NCBI GenBank assembly: GCA_028280145.1
Contig: JANQMM010000040.1
Coordinates: 1 to 17,525, forward strand
Direction: 5' to 3'
Length of the DNA: 17,525 nt
Source: Minisyncoccota bacterium
GTDB lineage: Bacteria > Patescibacteriota > Minisyncoccia > Phycocordibacterales > JACZSL01
The notes under the pieces were generated by a model. That model saw only the letters and a program-made list of their open reading frames with translations, made no database searches and was not told the DNA's origin. Of the stretch, positions 1-7,494 are shown piece after piece. Positions within the stretch are counted from its first letter, which is position 1. Every line of letters starts with the position of its first letter. The position numbers were made by a program, and so were the translations under genes.

Positions 1-69
1 CCGATAAAATGCCCTAGATACGTTCTAGCCCAGTTAGTAGCAAGAGGAGTGTCAGAGCCTTTAAAATGA
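1..69 (+). CDS. C-terminal tail of an unidentified protein (partial)
   Basis: Frame 1 is open from the window edge and ends at TGA 67-69, giving a 22-residue tail that ends VSEPLK. The other two plus frames have stops within the first 20 bases. A rho-independent terminator follows at 107, which fits the 3' end of a plus-strand gene. The fragment is too short to recognise a family. It also overlaps a palindromic repeat (9-39), so the open frame may be fortuitous. Confidence 0.35.
   Translation, partial: PIKCPRYVLAQLVARGVSEPLK
9..39 (+). repeat. Copy 1 of a ~30-bp imperfect palindromic repeat
   Basis: The core is CTAGA-TACGT-TCTAG. It aligns directly with 11676-11705: both run ATG-(G/C)-CCTAGA-(5 nt)-TCTAG-(G/C)-CCA and then TTAGTA, with one extra G in this copy. 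The central 15-mer is the exact reverse complement of the one in copy 2. CTAG is rare in this window (about a dozen sites by eye), and each copy carries two. Confidence 0.5.
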
Positions 70-106
70 GCCATATTTTTTGACCATCGATCGACCAAGA
101 AATGTG

Positions 107-135
107 AAAAACCCTTTTAAAATAAGGGTTTTTTT
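107..135 (+). terminator. Rho-independent terminator upstream of gyrB
   Basis: Stem AAAAACCCTT (107-116) pairs perfectly with AAGGGTTTTT (124-133) around a 7-base loop and runs into a T tract. It closes the transcript of the partial gene at the window start. The gyrB -10 box follows directly at 138. Confidence 0.85.
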
Positions 136-137
136 GC

Positions 138-178
138 TATACTGAGACTACAAAAGCCGTTGGCTTTTTCTTTATGAT
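138..178 (+). promoter_or_regulatory. gyrB promoter and 5' leader with terminal hairpin
   Basis: TATACT (138-143) preceded by TG (135-136) forms an extended -10. The predicted transcription start is near 150. A perfect 7-bp hairpin AAAAGCC-GTT-GGCTTTT (152-168) begins there and is followed by a T-rich tract up to the start codon. There is no Shine-Dalgarno. An out-of-frame ATG at 174 opens a 7-codon frame ending at TAA 195-197. The same layout (TATACT, hairpin at the start site, U tract, AUG) is found in front of smc. Function is not known; an attenuator, a 5' stability hairpin or a U-rich S1-type binding site are all possible. Confidence 0.6.
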
Positions 179-2281
179 ATGGCAAAAAAGACAGTAAAAA
201 AGGCTACAAAAACAGCAAAAAAAGCGGCAAAACAGGCCTCTGCAAAAAAGACTGCCAAGAAAGACGCGCATCACTACGACGCACAGGATATCCAGGTGCT
301 TGAGGGGCTTGAGCCGGTACGCAAACGGCCGGGTATGTATATCGGTACGACCGGTTCTGATGGACTACACCACCTTATCTGGGAGGTATTTGATAATGGA
401 CGGGACGAAGCAATGGGTGGTCATGCCGACCATATTGAAGTAACACTGCTTCCGGGTGGGTATGTGCGTATTGTTGACAATGGGCGAGGCATTCCGGTTG
501 ATAAACACAAGCAAACGAAAGTATCTGCTCTTGAAACTATTATGACAACGCTACATGCCGGCGGTAAGTTTGGTGGAGAGGGGTACAAAGTTTCGGGGGG
601 GCTGCACGGTGTAGGTGTTTCTGTGGTGAATGCACTTTCAGAACATACGACAGTTGATGTGCATCGCGACGGCGGTCATTACTTCCAGGAATACAAGCGC
701 GGCAAGAGAAAGGCGGCAGTGCGCAAAGTCAAGGCATCGAAATTGCAGGGCACTATCGTTAATTTCAAGGCCGATCACGAGATCTTTGAATCATTGGAAT
801 TTAATTGGAAGAAGATCGTTACTCATTTGCGACAACAAGCGTATCTGGTAAAAGGTATGCGCATTTCAGTGTTTGATGCACGTGAACACAAGGGAAAGCT
901 TGATGTCGGCAAGATCTTCTACTTCAAGGAGCTCAATCTCGACGTTCCGTCCATGTCATTTTACTTCGAAGGTGGACTTCTTTCTCTTGTGAAATTTTAT
1001 AACCAGCATCAAAAACCGATTCACAAAAATGTCTTCTACACAGAGAAGGAAATTGATGACATCACTGTTGAAATATCTCTTCAGTACGTTGATGACATCT
1101 CTCCTCGACTTCTTGCTTTTGCAAACAATACCTACAACTCTGAGGGTGGAACGCATGTAACGGGTTTCAAGACGGCTCTTACACGAACACTAAACACATA
1201 CGCAAAGAAGAACAACCTCTTTAAATCGGGCGATGATACTTTTACGGGTGATGATGTGCTTGAGGGGTTGACTGCCGTTGTGTCGGTGAAACTTCCGGAA
1301 ATTCAATTTGAAGGTCAGACTAAAGCGAAACTCGGTTCTGTGGAGGCTCGTGGCGCAACGGAAACAGTTTTTGCCGAAGGCTTTGGAGCTTTTCTTGAAG
1401 AGCATCCGGATGATGCAAAAGCAATGATCCACAAGGTGATATTGGCGCAAAAAGCACGTAAAGCCGCAAAAGCCGCAAAAGACAGTGTGCTTCGAAAAGG
1501 TGCTCTGGAAGGTATGACACTTCCCGGAAAGCTTGCAGATTGCCAATCACGCACTGCAGAAGACAGCGAGCTTTTCATTGTAGAGGGAGACTCGGCCGGT
1601 GGTACTGCCAAGACGGGAAGGGATAGAAAAACCCAAGCCATCTTGCCACTTCGTGGAAAGATCCTGAACGTGGAACGCGCGCGGCTAGATCGCATGCTTG
1701 CAAGCGAGCAGATCAAGAATTTAGTGATCGCAATGGGGACTGCCATCGGAGATGTATTTGACGCAGACAAGTTGCGATATCACAAACTTATCATTGCAAC
1801 GGATGCCGATATTGACGGGGCCCACATTCGAACCCTCATTCTGACGCTCTTTTATCGATATTTTCGTATTTTAATTGAAGAGGGGTATGTATATATCGCC
1901 ATGCCACCACTCTACAAGATCAAGAAGGGAAAAGAATCTTTTTATGTATATACTGAAGAGGAAAAAGTAAAACTACTTGGAAAAGATGCCGATGCTGTTT
2001 CAGTGGGAAGCGAGGAAGGAGAAGAAGAAAGCGAAGAAGAAGGAACAGGCAAGAAAAAGGGAGCAAAGGTCTCAATCCAGCGATACAAGGGTCTTGGTGA
2101 AATGAACGCGGAGGAGCTCTGGGAGACAACAATGGACCCCAAAGTGCGTGTGTTGAAGCAAGTGAAGATCGAAGATGCGGCAGAGGCCGATCGGGTTTTC
2201 GACATGCTTATGGGGACAGATGTTGCTTCTCGTAAGAGCTTTATTCAGTCAAACGCCAAGCGCGCCAACATCGACATCTAA
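179..2281 (+). CDS. gyrB: DNA gyrase subunit B (ATPase/TOPRIM subunit of a type IIA topoisomerase)
   Basis: This is the ATP-hydrolysing subunit that, with GyrA, introduces negative supercoils. The 700-residue product has a GHKL ATPase domain with the catalytic Glu at about 69, DN at 72-73, GRGIP near 102-106 and GGLHGVG near 140-146. TOPRIM motifs are EGDSAGG (469-475) and DADIDGAHI (542-550), and the C-terminal QRYKGLGEMN motif is present. Three things are unusual. The first ~29 residues are a Lys/Ala-rich basic tail. The normally conserved VVDNxxDEA segment reads VFDNGRDEAMGG. An acidic then basic low-complexity insert (about 603-630) lies before the C-terminal motif. Neither gyrA nor a second paralogue is in the window, so ParE cannot be excluded, but GyrB is more likely. 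The ATG at 179 is taken because it includes the basic tail and lies just after the leader. Confidence 0.95.
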   Translation: MAKKTVKKATKTAKKAAKQASAKKTAKKDAHHYDAQDIQVLEGLEPVRKRPGMYIGTTGSDGLHHLIWEVFDNGRDEAMGGHADHIEVTLLPGGYVRIVDNGRGIPVDKHKQTKVSALETIMTTLHAGGKFGGEGYKVSGGLHGVGVSVVNALSEHTTVDVHRDGGHYFQEYKRGKRKAAVRKVKASKLQGTIVNFKADHEIFESLEFNWKKIVTHLRQQAYLVKGMRISVFDAREHKGKLDVGKIFYFKELNLDVPSMSFYFEGGLLSLVKFYNQHQKPIHKNVFYTEKEIDDITVEISLQYVDDISPRLLAFANNTYNSEGGTHVTGFKTALTRTLNTYAKKNNLFKSGDDTFTGDDVLEGLTAVVSVKLPEIQFEGQTKAKLGSVEARGATETVFAEGFGAFLEEHPDDAKAMIHKVILAQKARKAAKAAKDSVLRKGALEGMTLPGKLADCQSRTAEDSELFIVEGDSAGGTAKTGRDRKTQAILPLRGKILNVERARLDRMLASEQIKNLVIAMGTAIGDVFDADKLRYHKLIIATDADIDGAHIRTLILTLFYRYFRILIEEGYVYIAMPPLYKIKKGKESFYVYTEEEKVKLLGKDADAVSVGSEEGEEESEEEGTGKKKGAKVSIQRYKGLGEMNAEELWETTMDPKVRVLKQVKIEDAAEADRVFDMLMGTDVASRKSFIQSNAKRANIDI

Positions 2282-2312
2282 CAAACGCCTCCTCTCAAAG
2301 CGGTTCTGTTAT

Positions 2313-2906
2313 TTAGAAAATGTCGACTTGAGTTGTTGTCACATTGTTTTCCTTTGAACTCTCTGCTTCGACGTGTACAACAGAAAGTGTCATTGTTTGC
2401 GCGGTTCCTGCCTTCAGTTTATCAAAGGTAAGTAGATATGTTCTTGCCTCTTTGCGCTCAAGTGGGATTTGTGGTTCTGAGGTATAGGTAAATGGTACTT
2501 TTGTGGGAAAATTAGCCTCAATATGCCAACTGCCACTTCTTGATCTGCCGGTATTTGTGATCTCAATACGTATGGCTCCCACACTCCCTTCCGTAAGTGT
2601 GTCGTTCGGGCTGTATTGTTCTTCGTTTTGTGTGCCCACGCTTAGGATCCTGATCTCAATGTCGGGATATTTTTGTGAGCCGAAAAAGTGTGCGGTACCG
2701 GTTGAAGCGGCTCCGCTATACCAACTAGTGATGGACGCAACCCTCTCGACTTCGACGAAAGGGAGCTTGATTTGAGCCGTATTTACCCACAAAATAAAAA
2801 GCAGTAGCACGACAATTGCCCCGTAGAGTGTATATTTTGTGTTTTGAGAAATATCGTCCGATTTACCTCCGTCCCCGAGAGTGTTTGCAGTCCCGTTTTC
2901 TTTCAT
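2313..2906 (-). CDS. Membrane-anchored CARDB-like protein of unknown role
   Basis: The 197-residue protein has a short polar N-terminus, one hydrophobic segment (about 26-41) and a beta-rich extracytoplasmic part. Residues from about 83 to the end resemble CARDB/Ig-like domains: an ITNTG motif (116-120), a middle strand pattern, and the ending ESSKENN (182-188), which matches the usual D/E-x-x-x-E-x-NN close. It is probably displayed outside the membrane, but partner and function are unknown. It converges with gyrB, leaving 31 bases between the two stops, and is divergent from the two-TM gene at 2986. No Shine-Dalgarno precedes the ATG. A small hairpin lies in the leader. The domain call is by pattern only. 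Confidence 0.7.
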   Translation of the reverse strand: MKENGTANTLGDGGKSDDISQNTKYTLYGAIVVLLLFILWVNTAQIKLPFVEVERVASITSWYSGAASTGTAHFFGSQKYPDIEIRILSVGTQNEEQYSPNDTLTEGSVGAIRIEITNTGRSRSGSWHIEANFPTKVPFTYTSEPQIPLERKEARTYLLTFDKLKAGTAQTMTLSVVHVEAESSKENNVTTTQVDIF

Positions 2907-2921
2907 GTAAGGTAAATGCGC

Positions 2922-2948
2922 CTACTGTCTAACAGTAGCACTATATCA
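2922..2948 (-). promoter_or_regulatory. Likely -10 and leader hairpin of the CARDB-like gene
   Basis: On the minus strand TG-T-GATATA/TATAGT (2948-2940) resembles a -10 box. A perfect inverted repeat CTACTG-TTAGA-CAGTAG occupies 2938-2922, close to the expected transcription start, and the ATG follows 15 bases later without a Shine-Dalgarno. The exact -10 register is ambiguous. Confidence 0.35.
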
Positions 2949-2985
2949 CACATTAACTCAAAAGAAAGAAAGCGGAGTGAGGCGT

Positions 2986-4038
2986 ATGTACGGATGGCTC
3001 ATGGAAAGAATATATAGTCGTTATGTGCAAGATAGCGAGGACACGCTTGAATACGGGTGGGTCTTCGGCATAACTTTTTTTCTCGTACTCTTTTTGAGTC
3101 AGACCCTATACATTTGGATATTTGGAGAAGTCGGTAGTGTATTGGCGTGGATCGTGCTTCTGGTATGGAGCTTCATTGTTTCCTACGTTCTTCTTTTTGG
3201 AAGTGGGACAGCGATCTTCAAGCGAATGAAAGAATTTGTTGACAATTTTGTTCAAAGGAAATATTTACATAAAGCGCAAATAGCATTAAAAAGCATTCCT
3301 GAGACAAGGAAATACGCATCAATACCAAGTGACATGGAAGAAAAAAAAGAGCAGCGCGAAGAAGAACTTATGGAGCGTCTTGAAAAAAAGGCGCATGCCA
3401 AAGGTGCACTGATCTCAGGTGACGGTCTTTCATTTATCACTGATTTTGGAGGTGGCGCTGAACATGTTCTTGATACTGTTATCGAGCGAGCCAAAAAAGA
3501 ATTTCCACGTTTTGACGGCTGGGTAGTACTCAATAAAGAGCAAGTCATCACCTTACTTGGTGAGGGGCCGAACACAGAAATGGGTGATGAGAAGGAAGAA
3601 GAAACAGAAGAGGTATACCTTGGAGACGTTGATCGAAAAAATCATGTGTTGGTGCCGGCAAATCTTCCGACCGGAGACTTGCAATCAAAAAACGCAACAG
3701 CTGCGGCCAGTTTTTTGCAACTACTTTGTGAAGGCGATGAACAAGGATTGTTTATTTTTGTACGGAAATTGCGGCAAGGAAGTGAGGATGATATACGTAC
3801 GTTCATGCGGGATACCATTCTAATGCTTGATCGAGTACACGAACATCGGATTGATGGAGCCGGATATGTTGACAAAAAGGTTCTTGAACACACGCGGTGT
3901 TTCTCTAATGAAGAGATAGAAGAAATTATCTCAATTCTTGTTGGGAGTGTTGATCATCGCTACAGCGTACCGGAAATAGGCATCAAACTCTCCCTTATTC
4001 GGGCGCTTGAGTATATAAAGAAGGCGCGCAAAAATTAG
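2986..4038 (+). CDS. Two-TM membrane protein with cytoplasmic domain, unknown function
   Basis: I do not recognise this 350-residue protein. Two hydrophobic segments (about 24-46 and 50-74) sit near the N-terminus. They are followed by a charged, probably helical stretch and a soluble region of about 230 residues that contains a Glu-rich linker. The hairpin-like membrane anchor suggests the C-terminal part is cytoplasmic. The ATG at 2986 is preferred because GGAG (2974-2977) lies 8 bases upstream. A GTG at 2977, three codons earlier, is in frame but overlaps that ribosome binding site. The gene converges with thrS with only 3 bases between the stops and no obvious terminator. Confidence 0.7.
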   Translation: MYGWLMERIYSRYVQDSEDTLEYGWVFGITFFLVLFLSQTLYIWIFGEVGSVLAWIVLLVWSFIVSYVLLFGSGTAIFKRMKEFVDNFVQRKYLHKAQIALKSIPETRKYASIPSDMEEKKEQREEELMERLEKKAHAKGALISGDGLSFITDFGGGAEHVLDTVIERAKKEFPRFDGWVVLNKEQVITLLGEGPNTEMGDEKEEETEEVYLGDVDRKNHVLVPANLPTGDLQSKNATAAASFLQLLCEGDEQGLFIFVRKLRQGSEDDIRTFMRDTILMLDRVHEHRIDGAGYVDKKVLEHTRCFSNEEIEEIISILVGSVDHRYSVPEIGIKLSLIRALEYIKKARKN

Positions 4039-4041
4039 CCC

Positions 4042-5790
4042 TTAACGATTAAGTGACTGGAATTTCTCGAGCGCATCTTCGAGCTTCAATGTATCGTTGC
4101 TCTCACTGTCTCGACTCTCGATGGTGACACTGTGGCTTTTTACTTCGGCATCTCCGACCACAAGGAAGTATGGTATTTTTTCGACTTTTGTCTTTCGTAC
4201 CTTCTTTCCAAACGACTCATTGCTGGTGTCGCTATCTACCCGAATACCCGCTTTTTTAAAAGATTCAACAACACGCAGTGCGTATTCGTTGTGTGTTTCT
4301 GCGATCGGAAGGACACGAACTTGCATTGGTGAAAGCCAAAATGGAAATTCTCCCGCGAAGTGTTCAATCATGACCGAAAGAAATCTTTCGAGTGAACCTG
4401 CAATAGCGCGGTGGATCATGACCGGAGTCTGTTTCTTGCCGTTTTGGTCAGTGTATTCAAGACCAAACCGGCCTGGCATGTTGAGATCAAGTTGTACAGT
4501 GCCAAGTTGCCATTCTCGTCCGAGTGCATCTTTGAACATGAAATCAAGTTTTGGTCCGTAGAATGCCGCCTCGCCCTCTATGCGCTTGTAATTGAGCATT
4601 TCATCTTGTGCCACGGATTCAAGTATTTTTTCGGCTGTATCCCAAATGTCACTTTTGCCAAGATAGTTGTCAGGTGACTTGGGGTCACGAACCGAAAGCG
4701 ATACCCAGTATGTATTTTTATCAAACATATTGAGATCGGTATAAAATGTACGGATCACGTCGACTATTTTCTTCACCTCTTCTTCTATTTGTTCGGGTGT
4801 ACAAAATACGTGGCCGTCATCCTGAGTGAGACTTCGGACTCGCGAAAGCCCAAGTAGCTCTCCCGGTTGTTCGTCGCGATAATTTGTTGTTGCTTCAGCG
4901 TATCTTATGGGCAGGTCCCTGTAACTTCGCGGTTGCGAAGCATAGATCTGTGTGTGATGGGGACAATTCATTGGTTTCATCACAAATTCGATATCTGTCT
5001 GTCCTTTCACCTTGAAGAGTTCATCGCCGAATTTATCCCAGTGACCCGATGTTTTGTAGAGTTCGTCCTTTGCAATGTGAGGGATCCAAACCTGTTCATA
5101 GCCGTATTTGCTTTGAATGGCATAGATCCTTTCAATTACGAGGTTTCGAAGGAGTGTTCCTTTTGGTGTAAAGAGAGGAAGGCCACTGCCAACAAGGGGA
5201 GAAAAGGTAAAAAGATCCAATTCCTTTCCAATTTTGCGGTGGTCTCGTTTTTTTGCCTCTTCTTGTTTGTGCTCGTAGGCTTGTAGATCCTCATTTGTTT
5301 CAAACGCAAGACCGTAAATGCGGGTCAACATCGTATTTTGCTCATCGCCACGCCAATATGCTCCGGCAAGGTGTGTGAGCTTGAATGCGTCTAAATTGAT
5401 GTCTGCAAGATTCTCAACATGACCGCCACCACACAGATCACGAAAATCTCCGGACTGATAGACGGTGAGCACTTCTTTGTTTTTGGAAAATTCCTCAATG
5501 AGTTCGATTTTATATGGATTGTCCTTAAATTCCTTAAGCGCCTCTTCTTTGGACAGTTCAAATCGTTCGAATTTCTTCCATGTATTGAAGATCTTCTTCA
5601 TCTTCTTTTGAATGGTTTTGAGTTCTGTTTCAGAAAGGGGAGTGGAAAATTCAAAATCGTAATAAAAACCATTATCAATTGCCGGCCCGATCGCTCGTTT
5701 TGCATCCGGATACAGCTCTAAAACCGCTGCAGCAAGCAGGTGTGCGAGTGAGTGGCGGATGCGGCTCAGTTGTTCGCCCTTTTCTGTCAT
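4042..5790 (-). CDS. thrS: Threonyl-tRNA synthetase lacking the TGS domain
   Basis: It charges tRNA-Thr with threonine and should hydrolyse mischarged Ser-tRNA-Thr. With the start at 5790 the protein has 582 residues. The editing domain begins at once: HSLAH (13-17) and CGGGH (120-124) supply the H-x3-H and C-x3-H site, followed by the AGAYWRGD motif. The class II core has the zinc ligands Cys276 (MNCPHH), His327 (QDDGH) and His460 (MIHRA), and the C-terminus has an HGTP-type anticodon-binding domain with RNESxGK-like character. The first editing His corresponds to residue 73 of the ~640-residue E. coli enzyme, so about 60 residues (the TGS domain) are absent. The longer frame to 5841 overlaps the upstream terminator. 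TATAAT lies 7 bases before the 5790 ATG, predicting a leaderless mRNA. Confidence 0.95.
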   Translation of the reverse strand: MTEKGEQLSRIRHSLAHLLAAAVLELYPDAKRAIGPAIDNGFYYDFEFSTPLSETELKTIQKKMKKIFNTWKKFERFELSKEEALKEFKDNPYKIELIEEFSKNKEVLTVYQSGDFRDLCGGGHVENLADINLDAFKLTHLAGAYWRGDEQNTMLTRIYGLAFETNEDLQAYEHKQEEAKKRDHRKIGKELDLFTFSPLVGSGLPLFTPKGTLLRNLVIERIYAIQSKYGYEQVWIPHIAKDELYKTSGHWDKFGDELFKVKGQTDIEFVMKPMNCPHHTQIYASQPRSYRDLPIRYAEATTNYRDEQPGELLGLSRVRSLTQDDGHVFCTPEQIEEEVKKIVDVIRTFYTDLNMFDKNTYWVSLSVRDPKSPDNYLGKSDIWDTAEKILESVAQDEMLNYKRIEGEAAFYGPKLDFMFKDALGREWQLGTVQLDLNMPGRFGLEYTDQNGKKQTPVMIHRAIAGSLERFLSVMIEHFAGEFPFWLSPMQVRVLPIAETHNEYALRVVESFKKAGIRVDSDTSNESFGKKVRKTKVEKIPYFLVVGDAEVKSHSVTIESRDSESNDTLKLEDALEKFQSLNR

Positions 5791-5797
5791 AAGGGCT

Positions 5798-5803
5798 ATT
5801 ATA
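5798..5803 (-). promoter_or_regulatory. thrS -10 box (leaderless arrangement)
   Basis: On the minus strand TATAAT (5803-5798) is followed by 7 bases and then the thrS ATG (5790), so transcription would begin at or next to the A of the start codon. No clear -35 is seen. This box decides the shorter thrS start. Confidence 0.6.
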
Positions 5804-5830
5804 CATGATTTGCGTCGAAGGGGTATAAAA

Positions 5831-5856
5831 GGAGCGCGCACTACAGTGCGCGCTCC
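5831..5856 (-). terminator. Terminator overlapping the stop codon of the 5841-6332 gene
   Basis: A 12-bp perfect inverted repeat, GGAGCGCGCACT and AGTGCGCGCTCC separated by 2 bases, is followed on the minus strand by TTTTAT. The TAG stop of the upstream gene lies in the apex of the hairpin, so the last coding codons form one arm. It insulates thrS from that gene. Confidence 0.8.
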
Positions 5857-6332
5857 ATGACCGCCCGTATAGGGGTTTTTAGTCTTGTATGTCCTCGGAC
5901 GTTCTCAATTCGCCTGAAGTACGATCGTAGTGCAAAGCAGAAACGTGAAGCACGCTTCAAGTCACTTCGTGTGCACAGTGCAAAACGTACACGTATCAGT
6001 ACGGATACTTCAGCCTGAAGCAGGCTCATAAGTTCTGAAACACGGATCGGGTGATACCCGAGTGTGTTACAAACATCTCTTATGCAGGATGCTACAAAAG
6101 CGTATGGTTCTTCGTTTCTCTTGTCTGCAGTAAAAAGATGGTCGTCTATGATTCGGCAAAGAATGAGGGCGACATCCAAGCGGTCGAGAGACACCTGGGG
6201 GTATCTTGGCGGTTCGTTCTTTTCTGTGTTTGGTGGTGTATATGTCCTGCTTGCATTCGCCAATTCTTCCGAAAGAGAAAGAAAAAGCGATACTGCCGAC
6301 ATGTGCGTTGCCGGTGTCGGTCTTGCTATCAT
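5841..6332 (-). CDS. Unknown protein, Arg-rich and helical
   Basis: The 163-residue product is not recognised. It contains no signal peptide or TM segment. A helical middle region is followed by a basic Arg-rich C-terminal third, which hints at nucleic-acid contact, but this is speculation. The start at 6332 is chosen because GGAGG lies 8 bases upstream. In-frame starts at 6353 (ATG) and 6371 (GTG) exist, but 6371 overlaps the -10 box. The gene is divergent from the methyltransferase at 6422, and its stop codon lies inside its terminator. Confidence 0.6.
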   Translation of the reverse strand: MIARPTPATHMSAVSLFLSLSEELANASRTYTPPNTEKNEPPRYPQVSLDRLDVALILCRIIDDHLFTADKRNEEPYAFVASCIRDVCNTLGYHPIRVSELMSLLQAEVSVLIRVRFALCTRSDLKRASRFCFALRSYFRRIENVRGHTRLKTPIRAVMERAL

Positions 6333-6362
6333 CGCAATTTCCTCCGTGTGCATCTGAGCTCG

Positions 6363-6368
6363 AGTATA
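6363..6368 (-). promoter_or_regulatory. -10 box of the 5841-6332 gene
   Basis: On the minus strand TATACT (6368-6363, preceded by GTG) is placed to start transcription near 6356. This gives a leader of about 24 bases that includes the GGAGG ribosome binding site. It forms a divergent pair with the TATACT box at 6410. Confidence 0.5.
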
Positions 6369-6409
6369 CACCTTTTCTCTCTGTGCTAGAAGAAGCGAGA
6401 GATGCAGGC

Positions 6410-6415
6410 TATACT
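6410..6415 (+). promoter_or_regulatory. Methyltransferase -10 box (leaderless arrangement)
   Basis: TATACT lies 6 bases before the ATG at 6422, so the predicted transcription start coincides with the start codon. No good -35 is evident. The box lies inside the longer open frame that begins at 6206 and argues against the upstream starts. Confidence 0.5.
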
Positions 6416-6421
6416 GTGTGT

Positions 6422-6955
6422 ATGGATTTTACGAACCCGGATACGAATATCTCATATCTTGATCTGAAAGAAGGCGATAAGGTTGCCGTTTTCGGCTCGG
6501 GGGTCGGTGGACACTCTTTGGCTGCCTGTCGTGCACTCAACAACTCTGGCGTAGTGCATGCGATCGATGTTCGCAAAGATATGCTGGAAAAACTCACTAC
6601 GGAGGCGCGTGCAAATAGTTGCTCAATAATAAAAACGGTGCACGCAAATATTGAAGAAGAGGGGAAGACACACATACCTGACTATGGACTTCAGGCGGTG
6701 ATTATACCGAATACACTTTTCTCATACGAAGATCATGTTGGAATCTTGAAAGAGGCGTCGCGCATTATCATCCCAACGGGAAAAATTTTGGTCGTGGATT
6801 GGAAAGATTCTTTTGGAGGAATGGGTCCGCAACCGGAACACCTGATCACGGAAGAGAAAGCGATTGCCTTCGCCAAAACGGCCGGGCTCAAGGTGCTTGA
6901 GCGCTTTGATGCCGGAGCACAGCACTACGGACTTGTTTTAGGGAAGGATATTTAG
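6422..6955 (+). CDS. Class I SAM-dependent methyltransferase, substrate unknown
   Basis: The 177-residue protein has a Rossmann-type methyltransferase fold. Motif I is VAVFGSGVGG (21-30), the acidic residue after strand 2 is Asp49 in AIDVR, and a strand 4 region is followed by a typical KEASRII-P-GKILVVDW segment. The C-terminal part carries a FDAGAQHYGLV motif, as in many small bacterial methyltransferases related to the UbiE-like group. Which molecule it methylates cannot be told. The open frame extends upstream to 6206, but that part overlaps the divergent gene and does not look like the family. The ATG at 6422, with TATACT 6 bases before it, gives a compact domain starting just before motif I. 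Confidence 0.8.
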   Translation: MDFTNPDTNISYLDLKEGDKVAVFGSGVGGHSLAACRALNNSGVVHAIDVRKDMLEKLTTEARANSCSIIKTVHANIEEEGKTHIPDYGLQAVIIPNTLFSYEDHVGILKEASRIIIPTGKILVVDWKDSFGGMGPQPEHLITEEKAIAFAKTAGLKVLERFDAGAQHYGLVLGKDI

Positions 6956-6988
6956 ATTTCTATGACAATTGAGGAGACTGATAGTCGC

Positions 6989-7016
6989 AAGGGCCGGCGC
7001 ATACGCGCCGGCCCTT
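6989..7016. terminator. Shared strong hairpin between convergent genes
   Basis: AAGGGCCGGCGC (6989-7000) pairs perfectly with GCGCCGGCCCTT (7005-7016) around ATAC. It lies between the methyltransferase stop (6955) and the TAA (7017-7015) of the convergent minus gene, and the last two bases of that stop codon form the base of the stem. Flanking T tracts are short, so it may terminate poorly or act mainly as a 3' end protector. Confidence 0.65.
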
Positions 7017-7434
7017 ATTCCGCTTTGACTACACGAAACCGTAAGGTGGGGTTCAGCTTGAGGTTTTTGAACACTTCGACCATTTGGCCACAAAAGAAGC
7101 ATGCGTGTTCCAGGTTTCCGCGAGGATCCATTTGATCGATGCGCTCGAAGTTTCTGATCTCAGAGGCAAGGATCGCGATGATCTCCGAGTCAGAATTAAC
7201 AGTACCATGTCCCATTCGCGCAAATGCTTCCTGGAACAGTGGCGCAGCACCGGTATTCTGAAATCCTGATTGCACAAAATCCTCATGCATTTTCTGCAAT
7301 TTGAGCAAGAGAACACGCAGTAGGCGTGGGCGCAATCGAAGCACATCCTCATGTGTGTCTTCCCATGGTGCAAAGTACAGAGCAAATTCCGCTACAAGCA
7401 GGCTAAGCGGGTGGTTATCAATATCCAAGCCCAT
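7015..7434 (-). CDS. Unknown small protein with a CxxC near the C-terminus
   Basis: The 139-residue product is not recognised. It looks helical in the first two thirds and has a HACFFCGQM segment with one CxxC near residue 115. This could be half of a metal site or a redox pair, but no partner cysteines are obvious. GGAGG lies 7 bases upstream of the ATG at 7434, and an extended -10 precedes it, so it has its own promoter downstream of dnaE. Its stop codon merges into the 6989-7016 hairpin. Confidence 0.65.
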   Translation of the reverse strand: MGLDIDNHPLSLLVAEFALYFAPWEDTHEDVLRLRPRLLRVLLLKLQKMHEDFVQSGFQNTGAAPLFQEAFARMGHGTVNSDSEIIAILASEIRNFERIDQMDPRGNLEHACFFCGQMVEVFKNLKLNPTLRFRVVKAE

Positions 7435-7461
7435 TTACTTTCCTCCTTCTTTCTGTGGCTA

Positions 7462-7470
7462 ATTATTGCA
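7462..7470 (-). promoter_or_regulatory. Extended -10 of the 7015-7434 gene
   Basis: On the minus strand TG-C-AATAAT (7470-7462) would start transcription near 7455. This gives a leader of about 20 bases containing the GGAGG site (complement of 7442-7446). Confidence 0.45.
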
Positions 7471-7494
7471 CAGTCCCGAAGTGCACACCAGAGA

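Noticed and set aside
1315..1770. A 151-codon frame antisense to gyrB
   Set aside because: It is opposite conserved TOPRIM-region codons and is rich in Ser/Ala/Pro, as expected of an antisense shadow. It has no ribosome binding site.
6206..6421. N-terminal extension of the methyltransferase frame
   Set aside because: It overlaps the divergent gene and both promoters, and its sequence is unlike a methyltransferase N-terminus.
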